Below are positions 8,681-17,556 of a DNA stretch of 64,000 nucleotides, in pieces. Origin of the DNA: Polyangiaceae bacterium. GTDB taxonomy: Bacteria > Myxococcota_A > Polyangia > Polyangiales > Polyangiaceae. The stretch is from assembly GCA_016719945.1 (NCBI GenBank), contig JADJYE010000002.1, forward strand, positions 620,001 through 684,000, given 5' to 3'. Each line of letters opens with the position of its first letter. The stretch's first letter is position 1. The notes under the pieces were generated by a model. The model searched no databases, was not told the DNA's origin, and saw nothing but the letters and a program-made list of their open reading frames with translations. The translations under genes and the position numbers were made by a program.

Positions 8681-9997
8681 TCACAGGCCGATGCCGACCT
8701 TCTTCTCCAGCACGAACTCGCTGTTCGAGGTGTCGTACTTGATCGACTTCGCGATCGAGATCTCCATCTTGATGCCCAGGAAGACCTCCACGTAGATGAC
8801 AGCGGCCTCGATCTCGAGGAAGGCGACGCCCGCCTTGACCTCGCCGCGCAGGACCGAGAGCTCGACGTCGAGCATCGCGCCGCAGATGATGACGCCCAGG
8901 TTGGCGCCGATCAGCGAGACGTCGATCTGCGTCGCCGAGGTGGCGAAGTTGTTCACCGCCCCGACCGCCTGACTCGACACGATCGCGCCGATCGTCGCGG
9001 TCTCCGTCTGGGTCCCGGTGATGGTCGTCGTCGAGTTGCTGCTGCCTGCGGTGGTCGTCTCCTTCAGCTGGCCGGTCACCGTCGTCGTCGAGTCGGTGCT
9101 CCCGAACGTGCCGCTCTCCACCAGCTTGCTGGCCGTCGTCGTGTCCTTGAGCTCGCCGGTGACGGTGGTGGTCGAGGTCGACGCGCCCAGGGTCGCGGTC
9201 TCGGTGACCGCCGCCGCCGTGGTGGTCTCGGTGATCGCGCCCGCGAAGGTGGTGTCGGTGATCGTCGGCACGGGGACGGCCGCCGAGCCGGTCTCCGAGG
9301 TGATCGACTTGGCGAACGTCTTCTCGACGATCTCGGGCCGCTTCTTCTTCGAGCTCTCGACCGAGTGCTCGACGTTCACCGACTCGTCGGCCGAGCCCAC
9401 GATCGACTCCATCTTGTCGCCGTAGAACTCCTCCTTGAGGTTGCCGTGGGTGATCGAGTGGACATCGGTCCGCTCGATCATCTCGGTGAGCTTCCAGGTA
9501 CCGTTCCAGGTCTGGACCCATTTCCACTCGGTGTACGAGGGCGGGTAGACGTCCTGGTCCTCGACCTTGCCGCCCGAGACGTCCCAGCCGGCGGCCTTCG
9601 CGAGCGCGTCCTGGCGGCCGAGCACGAGCAGCTTGTAGTTGCCGCGGATGATCTCGACCTTGTCGCCGAGGGTCGTCGAGATGCGGTTGCCGTCGCTGTG
9701 GTCTTGCCAGCCGCCGCGCGTGCGCAGCCGCGAGGTCTCCTGGGCGCGCTCGGCCTTGGTGAGCGTGTGGCCGGGGCTGCCCGCCGGGAACCCCGCAGGG
9801 TTGTTGCCGCGATCGCGGTCGTCGTCGAGGAAGCCTTCCTCCTCGGCCTCTTCGATCAGGCTCATCCCCGGGGCGTTGGGATCGAACGTGCCCATGCGCA
9901 GGAACGTCGTCATCGTCCGGTCCTCGTCGCCGGACTGCGAGACGTGGTCGGGGACCTCGAGCAGGAGGTGTTTGACTCCGGATTCCTCGGCGGGCAT
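8681..9997 (-). CDS. Thr-rich repeat spike-associated protein (third copy)
   Basis: 438 residues, no recognised domain. It is homologous to the tandem pair at 26294 and 27974: shared KHLLLEVPD N-terminus, FLRMG, the core RGGWQDHSDGNRISTTLGDKVEIIRGNYKLLVLGRQ, and a C-terminal Thr-rich region with imperfect STTTVTGELKDTTT units, followed by a hydrophobic stretch rich in Ile/Val/Ala (about residues 340-415). The V-x-G/TTT periodicity recalls the trimeric beta-prism of VgrG needles, so an extended fibre or spike extension is one guess; an effector is another. This copy is shorter and more diverged. It lies 63 bp after COMM-like B and 22 bp before DUF2169-pentapeptide. Confidence 0.7.
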   Translation of the reverse strand: MPAEESGVKHLLLEVPDHVSQSGDEDRTMTTFLRMGTFDPNAPGMSLIEEAEEEGFLDDDRDRGNNPAGFPAGSPGHTLTKAERAQETSRLRTRGGWQDHSDGNRISTTLGDKVEIIRGNYKLLVLGRQDALAKAAGWDVSGGKVEDQDVYPPSYTEWKWVQTWNGTWKLTEMIERTDVHSITHGNLKEEFYGDKMESIVGSADESVNVEHSVESSKKKRPEIVEKTFAKSITSETGSAAVPVPTITDTTFAGAITETTTAAAVTETATLGASTSTTTVTGELKDTTTASKLVESGTFGSTDSTTTVTGQLKETTTAGSSNSTTTITGTQTETATIGAIVSSQAVGAVNNFATSATQIDVSLIGANLGVIICGAMLDVELSVLRGEVKAGVAFLEIEAAVIYVEVFLGIKMEISIAKSIKYDTSNSEFVLEKKVGIGL

Positions 9998-10060
9998 GAC
10001 CGTCGAGGATACGAGACCGCGCCGCGTCGCTGCAGCCTCAAAGCGACGCGCTGCGCGCGA

Positions 10061-10639
10061 CTACATCATGCGCGCGAGCGCGCGGTCGACCGCGTCTCTG
10101 AGCGCCAGCAGCGCCTCTTTCCCGGAGGCGACCGTGAGCCGCTCCTCGCGGGTGCCGTCGCGGGTGCGTAGCGTGAGCATCGTCACCTTGGCCGTGGAGG
10201 GGCCGTGCTGGGAGAGCTCGATGGTGTCGACGCGAAAATCGGCGCCGACCAGCACGCGCCCGTGCTCGAGCGTCGCCAGGTGACCGGCCTCCCTCGAGAG
10301 CTGGGTCATCGCCGCCTCGAACCCCGGCGCGACGAACGCCCGCACCCACGCGGCGCCGCCCAGCGTGCCCTCGACCTCGGCGACGACGTCGTCGAGGCTC
10401 ATCCCCCGCGTGTGCGCGCCGCGCAGCACCCGGCGCCACGCGCCGATCGTCTTCGCGAGGTCGTCGGCCGGGCACGCGTGCGCGCTGCAGAAGCCCTCGA
10501 TCGCGGCGTCGATCGAGTCGGGGACGTCGCGGCGCAGCGACGGCCCGAGCACCGACCAGAGCGCGTCCCGGGTGCGGGCGGGCAGGTCGGCCACGAGCCC
10601 GAGGTCGCGGGCGAGCTCGCCCGGTCCGCCCGGTCTCAC
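10061..10639 (-). CDS. COMM-domain-like protein B
   Basis: 192 residues, paralogue of the proteins at 2254 and 13898. A helical N-terminal domain is followed by a C-terminal block HGRVLVGADFRVDTIELS, AKVTMLTLRTRDGTREERLTV, and a final helix LLALRDAVDRALARMM. The DFRVDTI strand and following pattern match the COMM fold signature as I know it. It begins with GTG and has a GTGA overlap with the stop of the preceding DUF2169 gene, so it is probably translated from the same message as a partner of that protein. Function unknown; adaptor role inferred. Confidence 0.6.
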   Translation of the reverse strand: MRPGGPGELARDLGLVADLPARTRDALWSVLGPSLRRDVPDSIDAAIEGFCSAHACPADDLAKTIGAWRRVLRGAHTRGMSLDDVVAEVEGTLGGAAWVRAFVAPGFEAAMTQLSREAGHLATLEHGRVLVGADFRVDTIELSQHGPSTAKVTMLTLRTRDGTREERLTVASGKEALLALRDAVDRALARMM

Positions 10640-12267
10640 TTCTTCATCTTCCGGTACAGGTGGCGCGCCAGATCGGCCTTCGGCGCGGGCGGCGGCGGGG
10701 CAGGGGCCTTCGGCGCTTGCTCGGGAGGGTCTTCGCGCCAGACGGCCTTCTTCGCGGCCGCCGGTGCGGCGGGCGCCTCCGGGGCCGGCGGTGGCCGGAC
10801 CGCGATCGGCTCGGGCTCGGGCTCGGGCTCGTCGAGCAGCAACGTCTCGTTCGCCTGCGGATCGGCGGGGCGGACGGCGCCTTCGTCCCGCTTCTGCCAG
10901 GCGACGCCGGGCGCCTGTGCCGGCGCGTGGGTCGGCTTGGGCGCAGCCTTGGCGAACGGCAGCGACTCGGGCTTGTCGTCCGCGTCGGGGAGCAGGGTCA
11001 TCTCGGCCTTCGGCTTGAGGACGCGCTTGCCGAACGGCAGCGACCTGGGCGTCGCCTCGGCCTCGATCAGCATCGTCCCCTTCGCCGCTGGGGGAGGCTC
11101 GTCGGCGTCGAGGATCATGGTCCCTGCGTGGGGCGCGTGGACGCCCGCGGGCGGCTCGTTCTTCTGGGGGAGCGGCGTCCGGTCGCCGCGCACGGGCACG
11201 ATGACGTGGGTGCCTTGGTTCGTGATCGGGCCGGTCGGGATCGCCGCCGCGGCGCGCTGGGTGCCCGACAGGTCCGGGAAGCTGAACGGCGCGCTCGGAT
11301 CATCGATCGCTCCCCCGAAGGCCGTCGCGTCCGCCAGCTCCCGCGCCATCTCGAGCACGCCGCGGAACACGAGCTCGAAGCGCAGCGCGTCCGGCACCAC
11401 GTAGATCGTGTCGAGCCGCAGCGGGTGCAGGGCGCGGTGGCCAGAGTCGTGCTGCGCCATCGCCAGCGCGCGCAGCGGCGGCAGCCGCAGCCGCACGATC
11501 GCGTGGTCGGGGTGCATCCCCGCGATCGCGATCTCGTCGTCGGGGTGGAAGCCCCCGATGCGCTGATCGGCCGGGGCCGCTTGGAAGTACCGCTCGTCGA
11601 ACGTCGGCGGCAGATCGACGAACGGCGCGAGCGTCGCGTCGACGTGCGCCAGATCTCCACGGAAGGCGCGGCGGAGCGGCCACACGGCGGCGATGGGCCC
11701 GAGCCCCGCGGGGAAATCTGCTGGAGCTTGGGCAGCCGCGTAGTGGACGTTGGGATAGGTGACGAGGCCGTCGTCGTCGGCGCCCTCACCCACCCCCACC
11801 GGGTTCTTGCGGCTCGTCATTCCGCCGAGGCTCTTTTCGTACGTGAGCGGCACCGACGTGAAGGGCTTCGGCGGCGGCGGCGGGGCTCCCGGTGGGCCGC
11901 GCCGATCTCCGACGACGACGAGCGCCTTGTCGATCAGCGAGGCGCCCCTGCGCGTGACGCGCAGGTGCACCGTCTGGCTGGGCACGCTGGTGCCGCGCGG
12001 GGCGAAGGCAAGTCCCTCGACCAGCACCTCGGCCTGCGGGACCACGAGGGCGAGATCGCTCGCGTGCGCGACGCTCGCCATCGGCGCGCCGCCGCGGTGC
12101 TGCTCTTCCGCGACGAGCGCCGGGGCGGGCCCGAGGGAGACCGCGCCCGTGGCTGGGTTGAACGTGCCGCCCGTCTTCAGGACGAGGGTGATGAACGCGC
12201 GCCCGTTCTTACGAAACCCACGCGCGGCGAGGTTCGTGGGCCCGAAGGCGCGGGTGCGGAACGTCAT
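10636..12267 (-). CDS. DUF2169 protein with disordered motif-rich tail (B)
   Basis: 543 residues. The DUF2169 domain spans about 1-320 (FRKNGRAFITLVLKTGGTF, VPLTYEKSLGGMTSRKNPVG, FDERYFQAAPADQRIGGFHPDDEI). The rest is Pro/Ala/Glu-rich and presumably disordered, with repeated short motifs: GTMILDADEP, GTMLIEAEA, ETLLLDEP, three SLPF or SLPF-like segments, VWREDPPE, and a basic C-terminus HLYRKMKK. The same motifs in the same order occur in the protein at 14503. The start ATG overlaps the VgrG1 stop by one base. Likely adaptor linking VgrG1 with COMM-like B and cargo. Confidence 0.85.
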   Translation of the reverse strand: MTFRTRAFGPTNLAARGFRKNGRAFITLVLKTGGTFNPATGAVSLGPAPALVAEEQHRGGAPMASVAHASDLALVVPQAEVLVEGLAFAPRGTSVPSQTVHLRVTRRGASLIDKALVVVGDRRGPPGAPPPPPKPFTSVPLTYEKSLGGMTSRKNPVGVGEGADDDGLVTYPNVHYAAAQAPADFPAGLGPIAAVWPLRRAFRGDLAHVDATLAPFVDLPPTFDERYFQAAPADQRIGGFHPDDEIAIAGMHPDHAIVRLRLPPLRALAMAQHDSGHRALHPLRLDTIYVVPDALRFELVFRGVLEMARELADATAFGGAIDDPSAPFSFPDLSGTQRAAAAIPTGPITNQGTHVIVPVRGDRTPLPQKNEPPAGVHAPHAGTMILDADEPPPAAKGTMLIEAEATPRSLPFGKRVLKPKAEMTLLPDADDKPESLPFAKAAPKPTHAPAQAPGVAWQKRDEGAVRPADPQANETLLLDEPEPEPEPIAVRPPPAPEAPAAPAAAKKAVWREDPPEQAPKAPAPPPPAPKADLARHLYRKMKK

Positions 12268-13880
12268 CAGCCCTTCGGCCCGTCGCTGAACTCGATGGTG
12301 ATGCCGGAGCGCGTGCGGATACGCGACACCTCGACGGCCTCTCCCGAGAGGGGCGCCCGCACCGGCGACCCCTTGAGGGGGTGGGGCGCGGTGCCGATGA
12401 TCACCGGGCGATCGGGGTCGCCGTCGAGGAACGCGACCAGCACCTCCGCCCCGGGTCGCAGCGGGAAATGGTGGCCGTAGTTCTCGCCCGAGTGAGGCTG
12501 CGCCATTCGCACGCGAGGCATCGGCTGCGTGCCCTGGTCGAAATGCAGCTTGATGAGGTAGCGCCCTTGCGCGTCGATGTGCTGCATCGGCGAGCCGGTC
12601 TCGTGCGACGCCGAGTGGACCACGCCGGTCACGATGCCGTGGATCTTGGGCCGCGGCGTGGTCCGCCGAGGCCGGTAGGGGATCACCCGGTTGTCGGGGC
12701 CCGCCTTGCGCGAGCGCACGATCTGGAGCTCGACCGAGTAGGTCGGCGCGTGGGCGTCCCGATACATGAAGCCCGGGCTCGCCGTGTAGTTATGCGCCGC
12801 CTCGACGACCAGGAGGTCGTCGTCTGTGTCGACGCGACCGCAGTGGTCGAGCCGGAACTCGACCCCCGGGTACAGCGCCGGGACCGGGCCGCGACCGATG
12901 AAGCGCTCGCGCGCCCCCTCTTCGGCGTCCGCGCGGACCCTCGCGAGCAGCGTCGCCTCCGCGGCGGTCTTCGCGTTGGGGGCGTATTCGACGAGCGCAC
13001 CCGCCGAGGGGACGTCGAGGTGAGACTCTCCCCCGAGGACGTCGAACAGCCGCTCGCCGCCGACCTCGTACGTGTCGCTGGGACGCCGGTAGCTGTAGTC
13101 GTAGACGTAGAAATCGCTCGAGATCGCGGAGGTCTTGCGCGAGAGCGACAACAGCCCGTGCTCGTCTCCGCTGCCCCGGAGCGGCACGTGGACCTCGCGC
13201 TTCCGGAAGCCGCCCTCGTGGTCGGTGAACACGACGACCTCGTGATCCTCGACCTCTTCGAAGAAGTACGAGATCCCGACGTGCTCACAGAGCCGGCTGA
13301 TGAAGGCGAGATCGCTCTCGGCGTATTGCACCACGAGCCGCGGCTGGGCGAGCTCCGAGTCCGGGTCGCCGTCGGTCCACGAGCTGCCGCCGTAGATCCC
13401 CGGCTCCTTCAGGCGAATGGCGAAGTCGGTGCCATCGGTCATCTGCGCGGCCACCAGCTTGGCGCGCACGACCTCGGGGTAGCTCTTGCCGACGTGGACG
13501 TCTTGCGAGACGAAGCGGCCGAGCTCCGCGAGGCGAGGCGCGACGACGAAGGTGTACGTGGAGTACGAGGCGGCCCCAGCGCTCTCTTCGAGGGACTCCT
13601 CGAACGACTGCACGACCCCGCGCACGGTGCGGATCGTCGTCTCGACGTTCTCGTTGCTGCGCTCCACGAAGCGGAGGATGGCCGTCGCGGACAGGACGTC
13701 GGCGTTGGCGAGCGTCCCCTCGCCGGCCGGGAGGACCGCCTGGACGGTGAAGCAGTAGGGGGCGCCGATGCGCTCTCGGCCCTCGACCGAGGTGACCTGC
13801 AGCGCCGTGAACGGGGTCCCGTCGAGGTCCAGCTCGAGCTCGATGTGAACGTGCACGGCACGATCAGACGAGCCGCCCAA
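12267..13880 (-). CDS. vgrG: VgrG spike protein 1
   Basis: 537 residues, about the size of a short VgrG without C-terminal extension. The gp27-like part covers 1-410 (DVLSATAILRF, SYPEVVRAKL, VVQYAESDLAFISRLCEHVGISYFFEE, DNRVIPYRP). The gp5-like OB part follows (GIVTGVV, DAQGRYLIKLHFD, VRMAQPHSGENYGHHFPLRPGAEVLVAFLDGDPDRPVIIG) and a brief needle ending SGITIEFSDG. VgrG trimers form the puncturing tip of T6SS and related contractile systems. The start is TTG at 13880, with a GTG seven codons later (VHVHIE) as alternative. The chain has no cargo domain of its own, so cargo must bind through DUF2169 or COMM-like partners. Confidence 0.95.
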   Translation of the reverse strand: MGGSSDRAVHVHIELELDLDGTPFTALQVTSVEGRERIGAPYCFTVQAVLPAGEGTLANADVLSATAILRFVERSNENVETTIRTVRGVVQSFEESLEESAGAASYSTYTFVVAPRLAELGRFVSQDVHVGKSYPEVVRAKLVAAQMTDGTDFAIRLKEPGIYGGSSWTDGDPDSELAQPRLVVQYAESDLAFISRLCEHVGISYFFEEVEDHEVVVFTDHEGGFRKREVHVPLRGSGDEHGLLSLSRKTSAISSDFYVYDYSYRRPSDTYEVGGERLFDVLGGESHLDVPSAGALVEYAPNAKTAAEATLLARVRADAEEGARERFIGRGPVPALYPGVEFRLDHCGRVDTDDDLLVVEAAHNYTASPGFMYRDAHAPTYSVELQIVRSRKAGPDNRVIPYRPRRTTPRPKIHGIVTGVVHSASHETGSPMQHIDAQGRYLIKLHFDQGTQPMPRVRMAQPHSGENYGHHFPLRPGAEVLVAFLDGDPDRPVIIGTAPHPLKGSPVRAPLSGEAVEVSRIRTRSGITIEFSDGPKG

Positions 13881-13897
13881 GGTGTTGTCAACGACAG

Positions 13898-14506
13898 TTA
13901 GCGGTTCGGCTTGAGCAGCTCTTCACAGGCGGCCTTCAGCTCCTCGAGGATCGCGGGCACCGCCTGGAACGACACCCGATGAGCGCGGTCGCCCTCCTGG
14001 ATACGCAGCGTCACCCAAGCGACCTGCCCCCCCAGCGCTGCCCCCCGGCTCGAGCGGCCGATCGTGTCGGAGCGCCAGTCGACGCCCACGAGCACGCCGC
14101 CGTGGTCGGTCAGCGAGCGCACGAGGGACTCTCGCTGCACCAGCGCGCGCGCTGCTTCGTAACAAGGCACGACGACCTCGCGAACGATCTCGCTGTCGCC
14201 GGACAGCGCGTCGAGGTCGAGCCCCAGCGTGTGGGGGCCGACGTTGCGGCGCGCCGCCTCTCGCAGCAAGAACCGGCACGCCTTCACGGCGCGGCCCAGC
14301 GCGTCCGGGTCGACGTCGAAGGACTGCGTCAGCTGCGTGAGCGCGGCCTCGGCCTCGGGCGTGACGGGCTCGGGCAGGCTGGTCTTGAGGACGGGCCCGA
14401 GCGCGCGGCGCGTCGCCTCGTCGAAGAGCAGGACGAGGCAGAGATCGCTGGCGATCCCCTCGGGGGCCTGTCCGCCGCCCAGGCTGCGTAGACGCGGTGC
14501 GGTCAT
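13898..14506 (-). CDS. COMM-domain-like protein C
   Basis: 202 residues and the clearest of the three COMM-like paralogues: helical N-terminus (DVDPDALGRAVKACRFLLREAARR), then GGVLVGVDWRSDTIGRSSRG, QVAWVTLRIQEGDRAHRVSFQAV, and the closing helix ILEELKAACEELL. VDWRSD and the following SS are close to the VDWRVD...SS signature of COMMD proteins. Coupled by ATGA overlap to the DUF2169 gene at 14503, and 17 bp ahead of VgrG1. Function unknown; the fixed position after DUF2169 suggests a spike-loading adaptor. Confidence 0.63.
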   Translation of the reverse strand: MTAPRLRSLGGGQAPEGIASDLCLVLLFDEATRRALGPVLKTSLPEPVTPEAEAALTQLTQSFDVDPDALGRAVKACRFLLREAARRNVGPHTLGLDLDALSGDSEIVREVVVPCYEAARALVQRESLVRSLTDHGGVLVGVDWRSDTIGRSSRGAALGGQVAWVTLRIQEGDRAHRVSFQAVPAILEELKAACEELLKPNR

Positions 14507-15996
14507 TTTCCGAACTTACCGTAGATGCTCTTCTTCACCGCGGGCGACGGTGCCCTCGCCGCGGCGGCGTTGGTCGGGGCGGGGGCGCGGGGCGCCGCGG
14601 CCGGCTCCTTCGGCTCGTCCTTGCGCCACTTGGCGGCGGTCGGCTTCACCGCCGGAGCAGGCGGGGGCGGGGGCGCGGGAGGCGGCGGAGGCGGAGGCGC
14701 AGGCGCGGGGACGTCGACCCCCTCGAGGGACAGCTCCACGGTGCCCGCGAAGGAGTGGCTTGGCAGGTCTGCCGCCGGCATGGACGCCCACGGGGCTCCG
14801 GGGATCGAGCGAGGCTCGGACGAGCGAGCGGGCGACGGCGCGGCGCCCGCGAACGGGAGTGAAACGGGCGCGCGCGGCTCCTCGATGATCATCGTCCCGA
14901 TGAGGGGGCGAGGCTCCTCGATGACGACGGTCTGGGAGACTCCGGGCTGCGCGGGCTGGGGCTCTGCCATGATCACCGTGCCGCCGAGACCGAGCGGCTG
15001 CGAGGGAGGCGGGGGAGGCGCCAGCGGCTGGGGGACCGCGAGCTCGGGCCAGTGGACTGGCGCTCCGTCGACCTCCACCGCGCCCGAGAACCTCGCGCCG
15101 AACAGCGCTTGTTCGCTGGGCATCGGCCGAGCGCTCCGGAACGTGATGCTGAAGGTGCGCGCGTCGCTGTCGATGAACAGCGTGTTGGCGACGAGCTCGA
15201 TCGAGCTGATGGTCTCGCCGGGGAGCCGCGCGATGGCGAGGCCTCGCGCCCGGGGGAGCCTCAGCGCGAGCTTGGGTTGCCCCTCGAGCAGGTGCTCGAG
15301 GACGAGCTCGTCGTCCGGCTCGAGGAACGGGGTGCGCTGATCAGGCAGCGCACACTGGAAGTAGTCGTCGATGCCGGCCGTGATCTCCGCGATCTCTTGC
15401 TCGAGCAGCTTGCGGCTCGCGCCGTTCAGCGCGTTGCGCCGAGCGGCCCACGTCCACGACAGGGGCGCCAGGCCGGCGGGTCGCGCCGCCGCGCCGTGGG
15501 TCGGCGGGAGCACGTTCGGGAGCTGCGCGCCGAGCGGGTTCTCCTGGAAGCCGAAGCCCCCTCGCGCGCGCTCGAAGACGATCGGCATCTCGGTGAAGGG
15601 CCGCAGGGCAGCGTGCTCACTGTCGCGGTCTCCAAGGACGCGCAGGGTCTTGTCGAGGAGTGGCTTCCCGCCGCGCAGCAGCGCGAGTCGCGCTGCCAGC
15701 TCCTCGACGGGCGGCCCTGGGCTGCGCGCGCTGCCGGCGAAGACGACGTCCGCGCGGCGCTTGAACGGCGCCAGATCGTCGGCCTCGCGGATGCTCCTCG
15801 AGGGGTTGTTGCGGTGGTAGACCTCCGCCTTGCGGACCTCGACCGGGGCGAGCGGGCGCGCGTTCGGCCCGCCCTCGAGGGCGAAGGTCGCCTTCACGAT
15901 GACCGTCGCCGCGAGCTGTCCGTCGCGGCGCCACGGCACGACCGCGGCGGACACGCCCGCGGTGGGGACGAGGAGGCAGGTCCGCATGGTCGTCAT
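14503..15996 (-). CDS. DUF2169 protein with disordered motif-rich tail (C)
   Basis: 497 residues. DUF2169 covers about 1-310 (WRRDGQLAATVIVKATFAL, EMPIVFERARGGFGFQENPLG, DDYFQCALPDQRTPFLEPDDEL). The Pro-rich tail carries GTVIMAEP, QTVVIEEP and GTMIIEEP, then SLPFAGAAP, a KWRKDEPKE segment and the basic C-terminus SIYGKFGK, parallel to the tail of the protein at 10636. It starts 4 bp after the VgrG2 stop, placing it as the VgrG2 adaptor by analogy with the VgrG1 set. Confidence 0.85.
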   Translation of the reverse strand: MTTMRTCLLVPTAGVSAAVVPWRRDGQLAATVIVKATFALEGGPNARPLAPVEVRKAEVYHRNNPSRSIREADDLAPFKRRADVVFAGSARSPGPPVEELAARLALLRGGKPLLDKTLRVLGDRDSEHAALRPFTEMPIVFERARGGFGFQENPLGAQLPNVLPPTHGAAARPAGLAPLSWTWAARRNALNGASRKLLEQEIAEITAGIDDYFQCALPDQRTPFLEPDDELVLEHLLEGQPKLALRLPRARGLAIARLPGETISSIELVANTLFIDSDARTFSITFRSARPMPSEQALFGARFSGAVEVDGAPVHWPELAVPQPLAPPPPPSQPLGLGGTVIMAEPQPAQPGVSQTVVIEEPRPLIGTMIIEEPRAPVSLPFAGAAPSPARSSEPRSIPGAPWASMPAADLPSHSFAGTVELSLEGVDVPAPAPPPPPPPAPPPPPAPAVKPTAAKWRKDEPKEPAAAPRAPAPTNAAAARAPSPAVKKSIYGKFGK

Positions 15997-16000
15997 GAGC

Positions 16001-17469
16001 TTACCCGCCGATCGAACCCTTGGTCGACAGACGGCGGTCGCCGATCTCGATGATCACGCCGGAGGCCGATTTGATGCGGTTGAGCGTGTTGCTGCGCTGA
16101 TCGACCGGTGAAGGGGTCACCGGGTTGGGCACCGCGCCGACGATGATGGGTCGGTCGGGGTCGCCGTCGATGAACGCGAGCAGCACCTCGACGCCAGGCT
16201 TCAACGGAAAATGCATGCCGTAGTCGGGGCCGGCGTGCGGCTGCGCCATGCGGATCCACTGGGAGGCGAGGCGGCCCGACGCGTCCGCCGTGTCGTACAG
16301 GAGCCGGACGATGTAGCGACCCTCGGTGTCGAGCTGCGAGTACTTGTCGACGTGGCGCTGCGCGTCGTCGATGAGTCCGTTGACCACGCCGAAGATGCGC
16401 GGCTTGGGCGTCTTGCGCGGGGCCGGAACGCGCGATCGAGTGGGGTGGCGCGCACGTGGGCCACATAAGGGCGGACCTGCGTCTCGCTCCCGAACGCCGA
16501 CAAGCGGACCTCATGCCGGATCTCCACGACGAGCAGGTCCAGCTCGCCGAGCGTCGGGTGACCGTGCAGAGCCACGCGCGACCCCGCCGTGAGGTCGCAG
16601 CGATCGGTCTCGAGCGCGACCACGAGCTGCTCGGCGCGCTGCTCCTCGGCGCGGATCTTCGCGAGCGCCTTGCCCTCGTCCGGGGTTCGGTGGTGCGTGC
16701 CGTATTCGACGATGCCGCCGCCGAACCCACCCTCGATCGGCTCGTCGGCGGTGAGATCGAGCAGGGCCTTGCGGTAGTTGTAGTCCTGCACGATGTAGGT
16801 GCTGGCGCGCAGCCTGTGCTCGACGCGCGCCTCGAACACGTCGGCGCGCTCTCCGCGGCCGCGGTAGTCGAGCACGTCTCTCGCTGCGGCCCGGAAGCCG
16901 CCGTTGTGGTCCGTCAGGACGAGGACGTCGGCGTCGCGCTCCTCGTCGTGCTCGAAGAAGAAGCTGATCCCCTCGTGCTCCAGCAGCCTCGACAAGAACG
17001 CGAGGTCGGACTCCTTGTATTGGGTCACGAACTCTTTCTTGGGGTAGTCGTGCCCGAGGCGGAGCTCGACCGCGTCGTCGAGGCTCAGCAAGGCGAGCTT
17101 GTCGGTGACGATCTCGGGGACCGAGCGGTCCAAGAACACCTCTTGCGTGACCACCAGCGTCGTCCGGAACAGGCGGGGCGCGAAGCGCACCCGCACCCGC
17201 CGGATGGGGGCCTCGGACTCGGCCAGGTCGTCGACCTCGACCAGCATCCCGTGCAGTCGTCGCTCCACGACGCCGTCGATCTCGAAGAAGATCGTCGCCT
17301 CGGAGCCCAGCATCGCGGCCGCGTCGAGCTTCGCGCTCGCAGGCGCGGCGAGGACGAGCTCGAAGTCGAAGAGCTCCGAGATGCGCTCGCGCCCGGTGAG
17401 CTCCTGCACCCGCACCGCGTCGTCGATCTCCGGACCGACCAGCCGAACCCCGACCACCCGCTGGCTCAT
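16001..17469 (-). CDS. vgrG: VgrG spike protein 2, frame broken near 16420
   Basis: Together the two frames give a full VgrG of about 490 residues. The gp27-like part (to about residue 350) has SVPEIVTDKLALL and VTQYKESDLAFLSRLLEHEGISFFFEHDE. After the break come PRKTPKPRIFGVVNG, QLDTEGRYIVRLLYD, RMAQPHAGPDYGMHFPLKPGVEVLLAFIDGDPDRPIIVG and a short end SGVIIEIGD. The break is at a GGGG run (16419-16422); one more base there would give FRPPRKTPKPRI, matching the linker of VgrG1, so a lost homopolymer base is the simplest explanation. Start ATG 17469 is preferred over an upstream TTG (17505). Confidence 0.88.
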
Positions 17470-17556
17470 GTGCCTCAATCCACCGGGTTTGTCGGCGCCG
17501 GTCAACGCCCACGATGCGGACCGGGCGAGCCGAGTCCGTTGGGGCTCTTGCTCCCT

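Noticed and set aside
4481..8742. Very long open frames on the plus strand opposite the pentapeptide genes (4481-6388 and 6514-8742)
   Set aside because: They are mirror frames of the repetitive GC-rich pentapeptide genes; composition is Arg/Ala-rich without motifs, while the minus-strand proteins are clear family members.
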